A DNA stretch of 64,000 bases from an uncultured Prevotellaceae bacterium (GTDB lineage Bacteria > Bacteroidota > Bacteroidia > Bacteroidales > Bacteroidaceae): assembly GCA_946402905.1 (NCBI GenBank), contig CAMIYC010000011.1, positions 23,257-87,256 on the forward strand, written 5' to 3'. The notes beneath the pieces are model-generated. The model had not been told where the DNA came from. It did not search any database and saw nothing but the letters and a program-made list of their open reading frames with translations. Each line of letters opens with the position of its first letter. Position 1 is the stretch's first letter. Both the position numbers and the translations under genes were made by a program. Below are positions 37,183 through 45,770 of the stretch, piece after piece.

Positions 37183-40008
37183 TTATTTCTTCGGTGCCCT
37201 GGCCAGTTTATAGGCACAGCTGAGCATGATGTAGCGGGGGATACAGTTGGTCCATGTCTCAGTCCTGCCTTGGGCGTTCACGTTATATCGCTTGTTGGAG
37301 AGCTGGTGCAGCAGGTCGAATGCCGTGATTTTCAGCGTCATCTTCTCTTTACAGAGCGTGCGTGAGAGTTCGGCGTTCCACACCAGGTCGTCGGTGTTCA
37401 TCATGCTGCTGTCGTATCCGCGGCGGCTGAACATCTTGATGTCGGTGCCCAGTGAGACTTTCACCCATGGAATGAAATACATCAGGCGCGCACCATAGTT
37501 GTAGTCGAAAGCGCTGATGCGCTCGAAGTCCGTGCGGTCGCTGGTGGCACTGCGCCAGCTCACCTCCCCCGACACCGAGGCGGTCAGCTTGTCTTTCTGA
37601 TATTCCAGTTCAAGCTTCTCGTGCAGCATCCAGTTGTTCACCGTGCTCTTGGCGGCTCCCTTGGTGTCGCTCTCAGCACGGATATACTGGATGGGGAAAT
37701 CTACCGAGTGGGTGTAGTCTGCGTCGGCACGCTGTTTGAGCGTCAGCCGTTTCTTATGGTCGATGGGCTGCTGATAACTGCTGCCCACGGCCCACTGCCA
37801 GTTGCCGTTGATGTTGTCGTTCTCGTAGGTGTAGGCACCGGTCGTGCTGTTGTAGGTGGTGCGGGTGCCCCATGAGCGTTGGGTCAGGTTGCCGTTGGTC
37901 CAGATGCTGGCATATCGTTTCGTGCTGTCGTTGTTGAAAACGAAAGAGAGGGCCGCCGAGTGTGTGATGCGTGATTTCAGACGTGGATTGTTCACCCAGG
38001 TGGCCAGCGTACTGGTGGTGTTGAGGTGGGGCATTAGCGACGAAAATCCCGGCTCACTCATGTTCATGGTGTAGTAGGCATATTGCAATCCTTTCTTCAC
38101 TCCCCATCGATAGAGGTAGATGCGGGGTGAGAAGGTGTTATAGTGCCGGTGGGCCATCGTGTCGAGAGGCAGGGCGGTGTAGTGCATGCGCTCGCGGTGG
38201 TGGCTGAAGGGCAGGGTCAGCTCCATATATCCGTTGTCGTTGGAGCGTTGTATGCTCAGACCGCCTGCGTAGGAGCGGGCCAGCTGACTCTCGCTGCTGC
38301 TGTTGGATGCGTCGAGGGCTTGTGCCATCAGGTCACGGCTGCTGGGCAGCCATCCAATCTCGTGGCGGTCCTCAGCGGCGCTTTCCAGCCAGTCCAGGCG
38401 GTAGTGGTCGTTGTGGCTGCCGTTCCATGTCTGTGTATAGCCGACAAACGGCTCCAGTCTCCAGTCGTGGAGCATTTGTAGGGAATACCTACCTTCGATG
38501 CTGTAATTGTAACCGCGCTGCCGCGTGTCGGTATAGTTGTTGCGCAGGTCGTTGGCTCCGCCTTGCGCAAAGTAGGTGTCGTCCAGAGAGAAATTGTCGC
38601 TGGGCTTCATCTGGTTGTAGCCGTAAGAGCAGGAGAGGGAGATATTGTCGCCCCAGTCAAATTTCTTGTAGGTCACGAGATGCCCCGAAAGGTTGAGGCT
38701 GCGGTAGTGGTTCAGGCCGCTGCTGAGCGTGCGGTTGATGATGCGCTCGCGCCAGGTGGAGTCCTGGCTGTGGGTGTTGCGGTCGCCGTTGCTGTAGTTC
38801 AGGGTCACATAGCCGTACATCGTTATGGGCTTCTTGGCGGTGAACTGGTTGCTCATGCTGAGGCTGAAGTCTTTCTGGCGGCTCCACGACTCGGTGCCGC
38901 CGAGGATGTTTCCGTCGGAGGAAAAACGCTCGGTCGAGTGGCGGGTCCAGTCGTCGGCGTCGTTCCAGCCGATGGTGGCGTCAAGCTCCTCTTCCCAGTT
39001 TTTGTCCTGGTCTTCCGTGCTGATGTGGATGCCCGCTTGTTTGGTGGCTCTCAGACCCTGTGGCATGTCCGAGGGGCGCCATTCTCCCTCACTGCCGGGC
39101 TTGCGGTTCTCGTTGATGTTGTTGGTGTTGCCGAAGACGGAGATGCGTGAGTGGTCACTGTAGTACAGGCCGAAGAGGCGGGCCATGTAGCGGTCGTCGG
39201 TGCCTGCGCCGGCTTCGACGTTGCCCATGTAGCCCCTGTTGTATTCGCGCTTGAGCTGTACGTCCATCACATAGTCTTTCTTCTCCACGTCATGCCCGGC
39301 CAGCTCGCTCTGCTTGGTCGTCTTGTTGTACACTTTGATGTCGCGCACGGTGAAGTAGGGCAGGTTGTCGAGCATCACTTTGTTCTGACCCTTGAAGAAG
39401 TCCTTGCCGTTGAGGGTCAGATAGTCCACTTTCTTGCCGTTGATGTAGATGTCGCCGTTGTCTTTCAGCTCCGCGCCGGGCATCTGCCGGATCAGGCCGT
39501 CGAGCATCGAGCCTTCGGGCAGGTTGAAGGCCGAGGCGTTGTATACAATGGTGTCGCCACGGTAGGCGATTTTCACACGCGTGCCCGTCACCGTCACGCC
39601 CTCCAGGTCGTTCTCGCGCCAGATGTCGTCTTGCTTTTTCTTCATCAGCAGGCGGGGCAACTCAAAATACGAGTTGCGCGCGATATGGCGGAGTGGATAG
39701 TTCATGTAGGTGTCTTCGTAGCCGTCGGCGGTGGCTTTGATGATGAAGTCGGTAGGTTGGGCTGCCACTTTGAAACTATAATACGACGACGTGCCCCAGG
39801 TCATGCATGTCGTGGTATCTACCGTCGTCGAGTCTGTGTGCATCAGTGTCATGAAGGCCTTGATCTTGGCTTTCGTAAAAGAGTCGTATACCTCTCCGTA
39901 TAGGTCTATCTTACGCTCTTTCTTCTTCGTGGCTGTCGTGTCGTTTTGTGCCTTGGCAGGGATAAGTGTCAATAGGCAAATCCCAATCAGCCATATTCGG
40001 ATGTTCAT
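37183..40008 (-). CDS. TonB-receptor-like outer-membrane beta-barrel protein
   Basis: The 941-residue product starts with a signal peptide (MNIRIWLIGICLLTLIPAKA), then a carboxypeptidase-regulatory-like domain (KIDLYGEVYDSFTKAKIKAF), a plug-like region (DGLIRQMPGAELKDNGDIYINGK), and a long barrel of more than 600 residues rich in alternating aromatic and polar residues. This is the layout of Bacteroidales 'outer membrane beta-barrel' proteins related to TonB receptors, but no SusD partner is near and the substrate is unknown. The track's N-terminal 63 residues overlap the kinase gene's downstream region and are not needed. It lies 100 bases after the kinase gene on the same strand. Confidence 0.8.
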   Translation of the reverse strand: MNIRIWLIGICLLTLIPAKAQNDTTATKKKERKIDLYGEVYDSFTKAKIKAFMTLMHTDSTTVDTTTCMTWGTSSYYSFKVAAQPTDFIIKATADGYEDTYMNYPLRHIARNSYFELPRLLMKKKQDDIWRENDLEGVTVTGTRVKIAYRGDTIVYNASAFNLPEGSMLDGLIRQMPGAELKDNGDIYINGKKVDYLTLNGKDFFKGQNKVMLDNLPYFTVRDIKVYNKTTKQSELAGHDVEKKDYVMDVQLKREYNRGYMGNVEAGAGTDDRYMARLFGLYYSDHSRISVFGNTNNINENRKPGSEGEWRPSDMPQGLRATKQAGIHISTEDQDKNWEEELDATIGWNDADDWTRHSTERFSSDGNILGGTESWSRQKDFSLSMSNQFTAKKPITMYGYVTLNYSNGDRNTHSQDSTWRERIINRTLSSGLNHYRSLNLSGHLVTYKKFDWGDNISLSCSYGYNQMKPSDNFSLDDTYFAQGGANDLRNNYTDTRQRGYNYSIEGRYSLQMLHDWRLEPFVGYTQTWNGSHNDHYRLDWLESAAEDRHEIGWLPSSRDLMAQALDASNSSSESQLARSYAGGLSIQRSNDNGYMELTLPFSHHRERMHYTALPLDTMAHRHYNTFSPRIYLYRWGVKKGLQYAYYTMNMSEPGFSSLMPHLNTTSTLATWVNNPRLKSRITHSAALSFVFNNDSTKRYASIWTNGNLTQRSWGTRTTYNSTTGAYTYENDNINGNWQWAVGSSYQQPIDHKKRLTLKQRADADYTHSVDFPIQYIRAESDTKGAAKSTVNNWMLHEKLELEYQKDKLTASVSGEVSWRSATSDRTDFERISAFDYNYGARLMYFIPWVKVSLGTDIKMFSRRGYDSSMMNTDDLVWNAELSRTLCKEKMTLKITAFDLLHQLSNKRYNVNAQGRTETWTNCIPRYIMLSCAYKLARAPKK

Positions 40009-40108
40009 GTCAGTGAATGATGTCTTTCTGATTGGCGTTTTTAACCGGATAGATATAGTCGTTGGACTTATATCAAGGAGTGGGTAGCTGTTTAGAATAG
40101 ATGGAATT

Positions 40109-41686
40109 CTATATTTCCTCCAAGATCTTACCATACTTGTCATACCAAGTGCCGTCTGCAGGATTGCCGTTTTTGAAAGTGCCTTTGAAAAATTCACCCG
40201 TTTCCTTTACATAGTAGGTACCCTCGCTGAAATAGTTGTTTTTAAACGAACCAACGAAAATGTCACCATTGTCGAATGTGAAGGAGCCGTCTTTGCCGTC
40301 TAAGTTACCATTTTTGAATAGTCCTTCATAGTAGTTGCCATTTTTGAAAGAAGCCATACCTTTACCTTGAGGTATCTGATCCTCATTGACTTCACCCGTA
40401 TAAGTGAAATCACCAAGAGCGTTGTGGAAGGGCATGGCTGAAACGTCTACTCTAAACGAGTCGACTACTTCCGCTACAGAGTCGACGACAGCCTCAATAG
40501 TGTCAGTTGTAACAGTTGTTTCCGAATTGCCAATATGGCTAATATAGGCGGCAGTTATCATAATTATTACAAAAAGGAGAGATCCTAAGACTGTAAAAAT
40601 CATTTTCTTCTTCCACAGAGGTTTGCTCGTTTTATTTTGTGAATGAAAACCGGTGCCCTGAGAATTTTCAATCTTAGTCTTTTTCTCAAAAGAATGAACC
40701 TCTTTTTGGGGGTCTTTCCCAAACACCAAAGTATGATCATCTTCCTCTTCAGCCTCTCTAATTATAGGCGTTGCTGTTACAACATCACTTTTTTTCATCA
40801 TTTTACTAACATCCTCCACAGATTGTGGCCTCTCAAATCGGTTTGTCTTCATCAGCCACAGGATAAGATGTCTTGTTGATTGCGACACATTGGCAGGTAG
40901 AGGCAGAGCGAGATGTTTGTCCACTGAGCGATCATCGTCGATATCCGAAGGCAGAGGTGGCCTCTGGTTGGCTAACAGGTTGTAGAGGGTAGCCCCAAGA
41001 GCATATAAATCTGTCCATGGCCCAAATTTCTCAAGATTTTGCTCCATTTGCTCGCGTGGCGCAAAACCATTGGTGAAACTCACTGCTGTGGATGTGGTAG
41101 CCCCACCTCTGTTATCTCGTTGTTTGCTGGCTCCAAAATCAATGAGAGTGACATTCCCCTGCCTGTCTACCATGATGTTTGCTGGTTTCAAGTCAAGATG
41201 CCACAGCCCTTCATTATGAACACATTTCAAAGCGTCAAGTATTTGTGGCAGATATACTTTCACTTCTTTCTCACTGAGTGCTCGCTGTATACGTCGGAGC
41301 CTGACGGAGAGGTTCTCGCCATCAATATAGTCCATCACGTAATATGCTGTGCCGTTTTCCTCAAAGAGGTCATGTACCGACACAATATGCGAATTCCTTA
41401 ACCTACGTAGTCGCCGTGCCTCTTTCTTGAACTTTTGCATTTGTCCTTGAAAGAAGACTTCGTTCTCTGCATTGCTCACGCTCACCGTGGTGTTGTTGGC
41501 ATTACGCTGAGTCACCCCTTTGATGAAAAACTCCTTGATGGCCACCACCTCATCAAATTCTACATTGGTAGCTACATAGGTATTGCCGAAGCCACCAGAA
41601 GAGAGGTAACGTTCGATACGATAAACACCATGAAGGATGGCGCCAACTTTAAGCATAGAGCTTTGATTGATACTATGTTCGCTCAT
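40109..41686 (-). CDS. Membrane-anchored Ser/Thr protein kinase with C-terminal MORN repeats
   Basis: This 525-residue protein has a Hanks-type kinase domain (about 20-290): glycine loop SSGGFGNTY (29-37), lysine K51 in VAIKEFF, catalytic HLDLKPAN (163-170, HLD instead of HRD), and DFG at 183-185. A linker of about 60 residues leads to one membrane helix (361-382), then a short Thr/Asp-rich stretch and MORN-type repeats (YYEGLFKNG, FVGSFKNN, FFKGTFKNG; about 430-520). MORN repeats bind lipids or proteins and would face the periplasm if topology is as predicted. It is coupled by a four-base overlap to the PP2C gene. Its kinase half aligns without gaps to the kinase at 46596-48455. Confidence 0.9.
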   Translation of the reverse strand: MSEHSINQSSMLKVGAILHGVYRIERYLSSGGFGNTYVATNVEFDEVVAIKEFFIKGVTQRNANNTTVSVSNAENEVFFQGQMQKFKKEARRLRRLRNSHIVSVHDLFEENGTAYYVMDYIDGENLSVRLRRIQRALSEKEVKVYLPQILDALKCVHNEGLWHLDLKPANIMVDRQGNVTLIDFGASKQRDNRGGATTSTAVSFTNGFAPREQMEQNLEKFGPWTDLYALGATLYNLLANQRPPLPSDIDDDRSVDKHLALPLPANVSQSTRHLILWLMKTNRFERPQSVEDVSKMMKKSDVVTATPIIREAEEEDDHTLVFGKDPQKEVHSFEKKTKIENSQGTGFHSQNKTSKPLWKKKMIFTVLGSLLFVIIMITAAYISHIGNSETTVTTDTIEAVVDSVAEVVDSFRVDVSAMPFHNALGDFTYTGEVNEDQIPQGKGMASFKNGNYYEGLFKNGNLDGKDGSFTFDNGDIFVGSFKNNYFSEGTYYVKETGEFFKGTFKNGNPADGTWYDKYGKILEEI

Positions 41687-42735
41687 CGTCTAATCGGTTT
41701 AATTTCAATGCTCTGTTGTGTTGAGTCTTGCTGTTTAGCTTCATTTTCGCCCTTATTCAAGCTCATCCAAAAAATGATGGCAAATGCTGTTAAAGCAAGC
41801 GGAATCAGCCAAATCCATTGGCGACCACCTTTGGTGATCGGAGGAATGACGGCAGATTGATGCTCAGGTATATTTGATCGGATGTCCATTTCCACAGCAT
41901 CTACCACCTTGGGTCGGATATTGAGCAAGTTGCAGCGCGATATACCTTCATCGTCAATAATCATCTCGCTCTTATCTCTCATCACTTTCTTAATGTGTAT
42001 CAGTTGTGCAGAGTGGTTGTCGTTATTATGGGCAGTTGCTTCTATAAGCTGTAGCTTCTTGTCTTCATCACTGACCTTATCGTAAAGGATGTCTATCAAC
42101 TGCCTGTCATCCATCTGCTCCATCATCCCGTCACTGCACATATACAAATAATCACCTGCTCGTAGGTCTCCGATATGCACAATGTCTGGTTTCACACGAT
42201 TGTCCTTACCAGGCTGTATCGCCTTTGTGATAATGTTCTTCTGAGGCGATGTGCGCATCTCTTCGTATGAGATTTCTCCCGCTTGGTATAAATCAGCCAC
42301 CAATGAGTGGTCACGGCTTCGATAGAGCAATTGGCGTTCGGATGTCCGAATATGATAGATTCGGCTATCACCAATATGGGCGGCTACACATCCACCTTTG
42401 TGAAATACCACCAATGCAAGTGTGGTGCCCATTTTTTTGTTAGAATCGTCGTCCAAGACATCGAGAGACCTAAAAGCTACTTCAATGGTATCAAGAATGA
42501 ACGAGTCACTTACTCTGTCATCAGCAGGCCAATGGTTCTTCATATAAGTAGAGATTGCTCGGCACACGGTTTGGCTGGCTAACTCCCCATTTTCGTGCCC
42601 CCCCATTCCGTCGCAAAGAATGAACACCCTGTCATCCGTAGTGGCTTTTCCCATGGCAGGATATATCGTGTCTTCCTGTTTGTCGCGATTTCCTATTTCA
42701 TATATGCCTTGTGGCAACTCTATCTTGATTTCCAT
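41683..42735 (-). CDS. PP2C-type Ser/Thr phosphatase with a C-terminal membrane helix
   Basis: The 350-residue protein has the PP2C metal and catalytic motifs GNRDKQEDT, CDGMGGHENGE, GTTLALVV, HIGDSRIY and CSDGMMEQ in the right order within the first 245 residues. A membrane helix near the C-terminus (WIWLIPLALTAFAIIFW) would anchor it, with the phosphatase domain in the cytoplasm. It would reverse the phosphorylation made by the coupled kinase. Its start lies one base after the FHA gene stop, and its end overlaps the kinase start (ATGA), which ties kinase and phosphatase together. Confidence 0.92.
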   Translation of the reverse strand: MEIKIELPQGIYEIGNRDKQEDTIYPAMGKATTDDRVFILCDGMGGHENGELASQTVCRAISTYMKNHWPADDRVSDSFILDTIEVAFRSLDVLDDDSNKKMGTTLALVVFHKGGCVAAHIGDSRIYHIRTSERQLLYRSRDHSLVADLYQAGEISYEEMRTSPQKNIITKAIQPGKDNRVKPDIVHIGDLRAGDYLYMCSDGMMEQMDDRQLIDILYDKVSDEDKKLQLIEATAHNNDNHSAQLIHIKKVMRDKSEMIIDDEGISRCNLLNIRPKVVDAVEMDIRSNIPEHQSAVIPPITKGGRQWIWLIPLALTAFAIIFWMSLNKGENEAKQQDSTQQSIEIKPIRR

Positions 42736-42736
42736 A

Positions 42737-43267
42737 TCATTCTTTCTTAAGAGTCATTTTCGTCAGTCCCATGGTTATTATATCGCCGTTTTCAAGCATC
42801 ACTTCATCATTGTTAAGCAAAGTCAAAGAACGTATTTTTATGGGATTGGGATTTTTGTAGTTGGCTATGGTGACCAACAAATGACCATCTGTTTTCTTCA
42901 CCTTGACGATGGCGTTTTGTCGACTGATATAACGGTCAGTCACTTCAAGCTGGACATCTGCCGACGATTGATTTGACTTGCGCCCAACAATGTTAATCCC
43001 TTCTTGCAATTCATATCTTCTACCCTCGCAAACAATGAAGACTTTGTCCGCCTTATTGGCTAATCCAGCTATCTCTGTATCATTACCATCGCCATATCCA
43101 GGGATAAACGTGTCTGCATCCATCATCTCTTTGCCTTGCTGTTGAAATCTTACCCTCAACCCCATGCCACACTGGGGGCAATTAATGATTTTCACCTCCT
43201 CGTTTTGGGAGTTTCTCACTTCGAGCACCACGCCACACGACGGGCATTTCACTGTCTTGGTTTGCAT
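42737..43267 (-). CDS. Zinc-ribbon and FHA-domain protein
   Basis: This 176-residue cytoplasmic protein starts with a zinc ribbon formed by C8/C11 (CPSCG) and C30/C33 (CPQCG), then a linker, and ends with an FHA domain (about 85-176). GRKSNQSSADVQL and DRYISRQNAIVKV contain the Arg and Ser-Arg residues that contact phosphothreonine, and NNDEVMLENGDII closes the fold. It would bind phosphorylated partners of the neighbouring kinases. It has no membrane segment, unlike the second FHA protein of the cluster, whose zinc ribbon is at the other end. Confidence 0.88.
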   Translation of the reverse strand: MQTKTVKCPSCGVVLEVRNSQNEEVKIINCPQCGMGLRVRFQQQGKEMMDADTFIPGYGDGNDTEIAGLANKADKVFIVCEGRRYELQEGINIVGRKSNQSSADVQLEVTDRYISRQNAIVKVKKTDGHLLVTIANYKNPNPIKIRSLTLLNNDEVMLENGDIITMGLTKMTLKKE

Positions 43268-43277
43268 CTTTTTTTAT

Positions 43278-44138
43278 TTATAAAAAAACAGAACCATCGT
43301 CTATGTAATCCGGCATATCTGTTGCGGCATCAGGATCCCCCATTCCTGCTTGATATTCATCCTCTACAAGTGATACAGGTGGATTGCCTTCCGCGATATC
43401 GCCGATGGTGGTAGCCATTCCTTCACGGAATACAACCACGTCAGGATCCGTGAGTGATTGCGAATCGTCTACGTCGATAATCACAACATCAGCTTGGTCA
43501 TTTCCAGTCATGTCAAGGGCGATAGCATTGTGCCCTTGCACTGTTCCTTGTCCCACGAGATGAACATCTTCATCCTCTGTAGGATATGTGTCGTTGGCAA
43601 TCTCGGAGCTTTGCCTATCAGTATGGGGTTGTACGTCGGGCTTGTTAACCTCCCAGGCTTCCACGACTACCTCTGGATGTGCCTCGTTGATCATGCTGAC
43701 TTCAACATGTTCCGGAGCCACTGGGGCATGCACGGATTGTGCATAATCCATTTTCTGGACATCACTCATTGCATCCCATTCAGTTTCATAGTAGGTGCCA
43801 TAGATTCCACCATGCCAAGCAAACACTCCGCCAGGACCGACTTGTGCCCGTGCAGCGGCGAAAGCCTCATCGAACGACATCCCATTATCTACATGAGCCA
43901 TAGGGGCATCACTATAGACAGGGACATTACCCTTTTCATTAGTATCCGTAATGGCGTTTTCACTCATGCCTTCTTCGTGGCGACTTTCATTGAAATGATT
44001 GACAGCATGCATTCCCATCGCACCGAGTAAAATGCCTGTAGTCGAGCCGAAAGTTACTTTCTTCCAAAGATTGCCATTGCCTTTCTGTTGCCCTACGTTT
44101 GAGGACTTGCTGAATTGTAAGGTGTTTTCGTCATTCAT
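43278..44138 (-). CDS. Acidic protein of unknown family in the kinase cluster
   Basis: I do not recognise the family. The 286-residue product has a short polar N-terminus, then a small hydrophobic glycine-rich stretch (VTFGSTTGILLGAMGMHAV, about 28-46) that could be a membrane segment, and a long acidic remainder. Two segments look conserved in character: FDEAFAAARAQVGPGGVFAWHGG with GTYYETEW after it, and ALDMTGNDQADVVIIDVDD, which resembles a calcium-binding D-x-N-x-D type repeat. It has its own promoter-like element upstream and sits between the two FHA genes. It may be a substrate or scaffold of the kinases, but that is inference from position. Confidence 0.75.
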   Translation of the reverse strand: MNDENTLQFSKSSNVGQQKGNGNLWKKVTFGSTTGILLGAMGMHAVNHFNESRHEEGMSENAITDTNEKGNVPVYSDAPMAHVDNGMSFDEAFAAARAQVGPGGVFAWHGGIYGTYYETEWDAMSDVQKMDYAQSVHAPVAPEHVEVSMINEAHPEVVVEAWEVNKPDVQPHTDRQSSEIANDTYPTEDEDVHLVGQGTVQGHNAIALDMTGNDQADVVIIDVDDSQSLTDPDVVVFREGMATTIGDIAEGNPPVSLVEDEYQAGMGDPDAATDMPDYIDDGSVFL

Positions 44139-44171
44139 AATTGTGATTCTTAATTTTACAAACTTTTAAGG

Positions 44172-44179
44172 CAAAGTTA
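44172..44179 (-). promoter_or_regulatory. Possible internal promoter of the kinase cluster
   Basis: The minus strand reads TAACTTTG, a match to TAnnTTTG, in the only gap longer than 15 bases of the cluster (134 bases). It lies 34 bases before the start at 44138. No clear TTTG -33 is present. Confidence 0.4.
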
Positions 44180-44272
44180 GCTCAATTTATAGTTTTTTTC
44201 CTTTCTTCTAAGGACATTTTCCATGAAATAGTGGAGTTTGATGATGAAATACCTTTTTTTCGTGAAAAAATG

Positions 44273-44965
44273 TCATTTTTTCAATTTGGATTTACATTTA
44301 GGACAACTATCCAAGTTTTTAGTCAAAATGGCGTAATCGGTAAATCCGAAGAAATACCCACATTCCGGACATGGACAACTGTAATCCTTGATGAAACGAT
44401 ACTTGATAGTCTTCAAGTAGTCGTCATCCTTCCGGATATCCTTCCATGTCTTTAATACAAAGAAAATGGTGAGAACGATGATTAGTGCATAGGCGAGAAT
44501 GAATGTTAAACCTCTTCCACCTGAAAAGTAGCTTATGAGAACACCACTCATCGTGATGGCGGGCGTAATACCTCTGATGGCTTGGAATCGTTGTTTTCTC
44601 TGTGTTACCGCTTTGGTGTCTCTGTTGTATGTTTCCCAAACGTCCTTTAAGGGGCGAATGTCGACTTCTTTGGGCATAAATTTGTCTATCACTTCCCATT
44701 TTAGTAGATAGTGGTTGCCACCGAGTTCCACTTTGTCACCGTGCGTCACGATTTTGCTCATCACCGCTACACCGTTGACATACGTTTTGTTTTGAGGATT
44801 GAGGTTATTGATGCGCATCGTTCCGTCATCCTCTATCATTAGCTTACAGTGTTGTCGGCTGATACTCTTTGGTACTGTGCTAAGCGAACTGACTATATGT
44901 GGGGTGTTGTCAACCATCACATAAAGCCAAGAAGTTGTTGCATCACGTCCTATAATGATTTCCAT
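44273..44965 (-). CDS. FHA-domain membrane protein with C-terminal zinc ribbon
   Basis: The 230-residue protein begins with an FHA domain (IIGRDATTS, SISRQHCKLM at 34-43, NKTYVNG at 59-65). Two adjacent hydrophobic segments follow (about 133-150 and 153-170), and the C-terminus is a cysteine-rich zinc ribbon (CPCPECGYFF ... CPKCKSK). The FHA and ribbon would both be cytoplasmic with a hairpin membrane anchor. It is the mirror image of the other FHA protein here (ribbon first, FHA last). It starts 12 bases after the LytTR gene. Confidence 0.88.
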   Translation of the reverse strand: MEIIIGRDATTSWLYVMVDNTPHIVSSLSTVPKSISRQHCKLMIEDDGTMRINNLNPQNKTYVNGVAVMSKIVTHGDKVELGGNHYLLKWEVIDKFMPKEVDIRPLKDVWETYNRDTKAVTQRKQRFQAIRGITPAITMSGVLISYFSGGRGLTFILAYALIIVLTIFFVLKTWKDIRKDDDYLKTIKYRFIKDYSCPCPECGYFFGFTDYAILTKNLDSCPKCKSKLKK

Positions 44966-44977
44966 ATCCTTGCGTTT

Positions 44978-45337
44978 TTATTCTTTTGAATATGTCATAA
45001 ATTCCTTAACACTTTTGACAGCTGCCTTTGATATGGGCAGCTGATAGGCAAAGAGTGAAAAGTCGGATAGGATCACACATTGTTTGGCGAGGCTTACTTC
45101 GTAAATGTATTTCCGATTGATGATGAATCGTTTACCCACCCTCATGAATATGGTCGCTTGTTCTTTCATTTGGACGGCAAGGGCATTCTCCACTTGCCCA
45201 AGACTGAGTGCCACCAAAGCCTTTAGTTTGTTGGCCATAACTACTTTCGTATAATTGCCATCCGCCTCAAAATACACAATCTTATTGATTTCGAATCGAA
45301 GCAGCCGGTCGCGGGAGTTAATGATGATGTAGTTCAT
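44978..45337 (-). CDS. Stand-alone LytTR DNA-binding protein
   Basis: This 119-residue protein is a LytTR domain without a receiver domain: INKIVYFEADGNYTKVVM, TIFMRVGKRFIINRKYIYEV and the final LPISKAAVKSVKEF match the family. It probably regulates the kinase cluster, of which it is the first gene, or other targets; without a receiver its input may be phosphorylation by the neighbouring kinases, which is a guess. A degenerate sensor-kinase-like fragment lies just upstream. Confidence 0.85.
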   Translation of the reverse strand: MNYIIINSRDRLLRFEINKIVYFEADGNYTKVVMANKLKALVALSLGQVENALAVQMKEQATIFMRVGKRFIINRKYIYEVSLAKQCVILSDFSLFAYQLPISKAAVKSVKEFMTYSKE

Positions 45338-45411
45338 ATGTCAGTTTTTAAGCTAACCTAAAATATGTTTGGCTGTAAAGTCCATAACAGTGTAGCATCT
45401 GATACACTTTG

Positions 45412-45419
45412 CAAAAATA
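45412..45419 (-). promoter_or_regulatory. -7 element of the LytTR-FHA-PP2C-kinase operon
   Basis: The minus strand reads TATTTTTG, matching TAnnTTTG, with a TTG 18 bases upstream (45438-45440). The leader to the LytTR start is about 70 bases. Confidence 0.5.
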
Positions 45420-45460
45420 GGAAAAAAGTAGAAAAAACAATGCTTCTTTTTAGAATAGTT

Positions 45461-45688
45461 CTAAAAAATAATGTATAATTCAATAATTATTATTATCGCC
45501 ACATCGAGATTGACGGCATGAAGATGGTTGCGTTCAATAATTCTCATACTATGGCCTGTTTTTGTGGCAGCTTTGGTATCAAGGCCTCTACCATTCTTCC
45601 CAATTATATCAGCAAGGCTGGCTGTCCGAAGCGTTTCTGATATTTCGCGTAAGAGGAAATGAGAAAAAATTTGATTTCTTTTTTGCAA
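45461..45688 (-). pseudogene. Possible remnant of a sensor histidine kinase ATPase domain
   Basis: The 75-residue ORF contains NGRGLDTKAATKTGHSMRII, which resembles the G-x-G-F-D ... GHG-(L/M)-R-I-I region of HATPase domains in LytS/NarX-like sensors. The preceding LLREISETLRTA recalls the conserved N-box helix. The conserved part is short and the C-terminus degenerates into IIIIIELYIIF. It lies on the same strand just upstream of the LytTR gene, where a sensor partner would be expected. It may be a decayed partner gene; chance similarity is not excluded. Confidence 0.25.
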
Positions 45689-45713
45689 TATCCATTCTAA
45701 AGTATTACCTTTG
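45682..45713 (+). promoter_or_regulatory. Promoter of the Fib_succ_major-domain gene
   Basis: TTTG (45682-45685), exactly 20 bases, then TACCTTTG (45706-45713), an exact match to the Bacteroidetes consensus. The start codon at 45771 is about 57 bases downstream. Confidence 0.8.
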
Positions 45714-45770
45714 CTAGAAGAATGACCTCAAAGTCATGTCTCTCATTTCAATAATCAAATCATCCATTCC

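Noticed and set aside
42737-44965. Type VI secretion accessory genes (FHA, kinase, PP2C)
   Set aside because: Kinase-phosphatase-FHA sets occur with type VI systems, but no Tss, Hcp, VgrG or ClpV-like gene is seen here.
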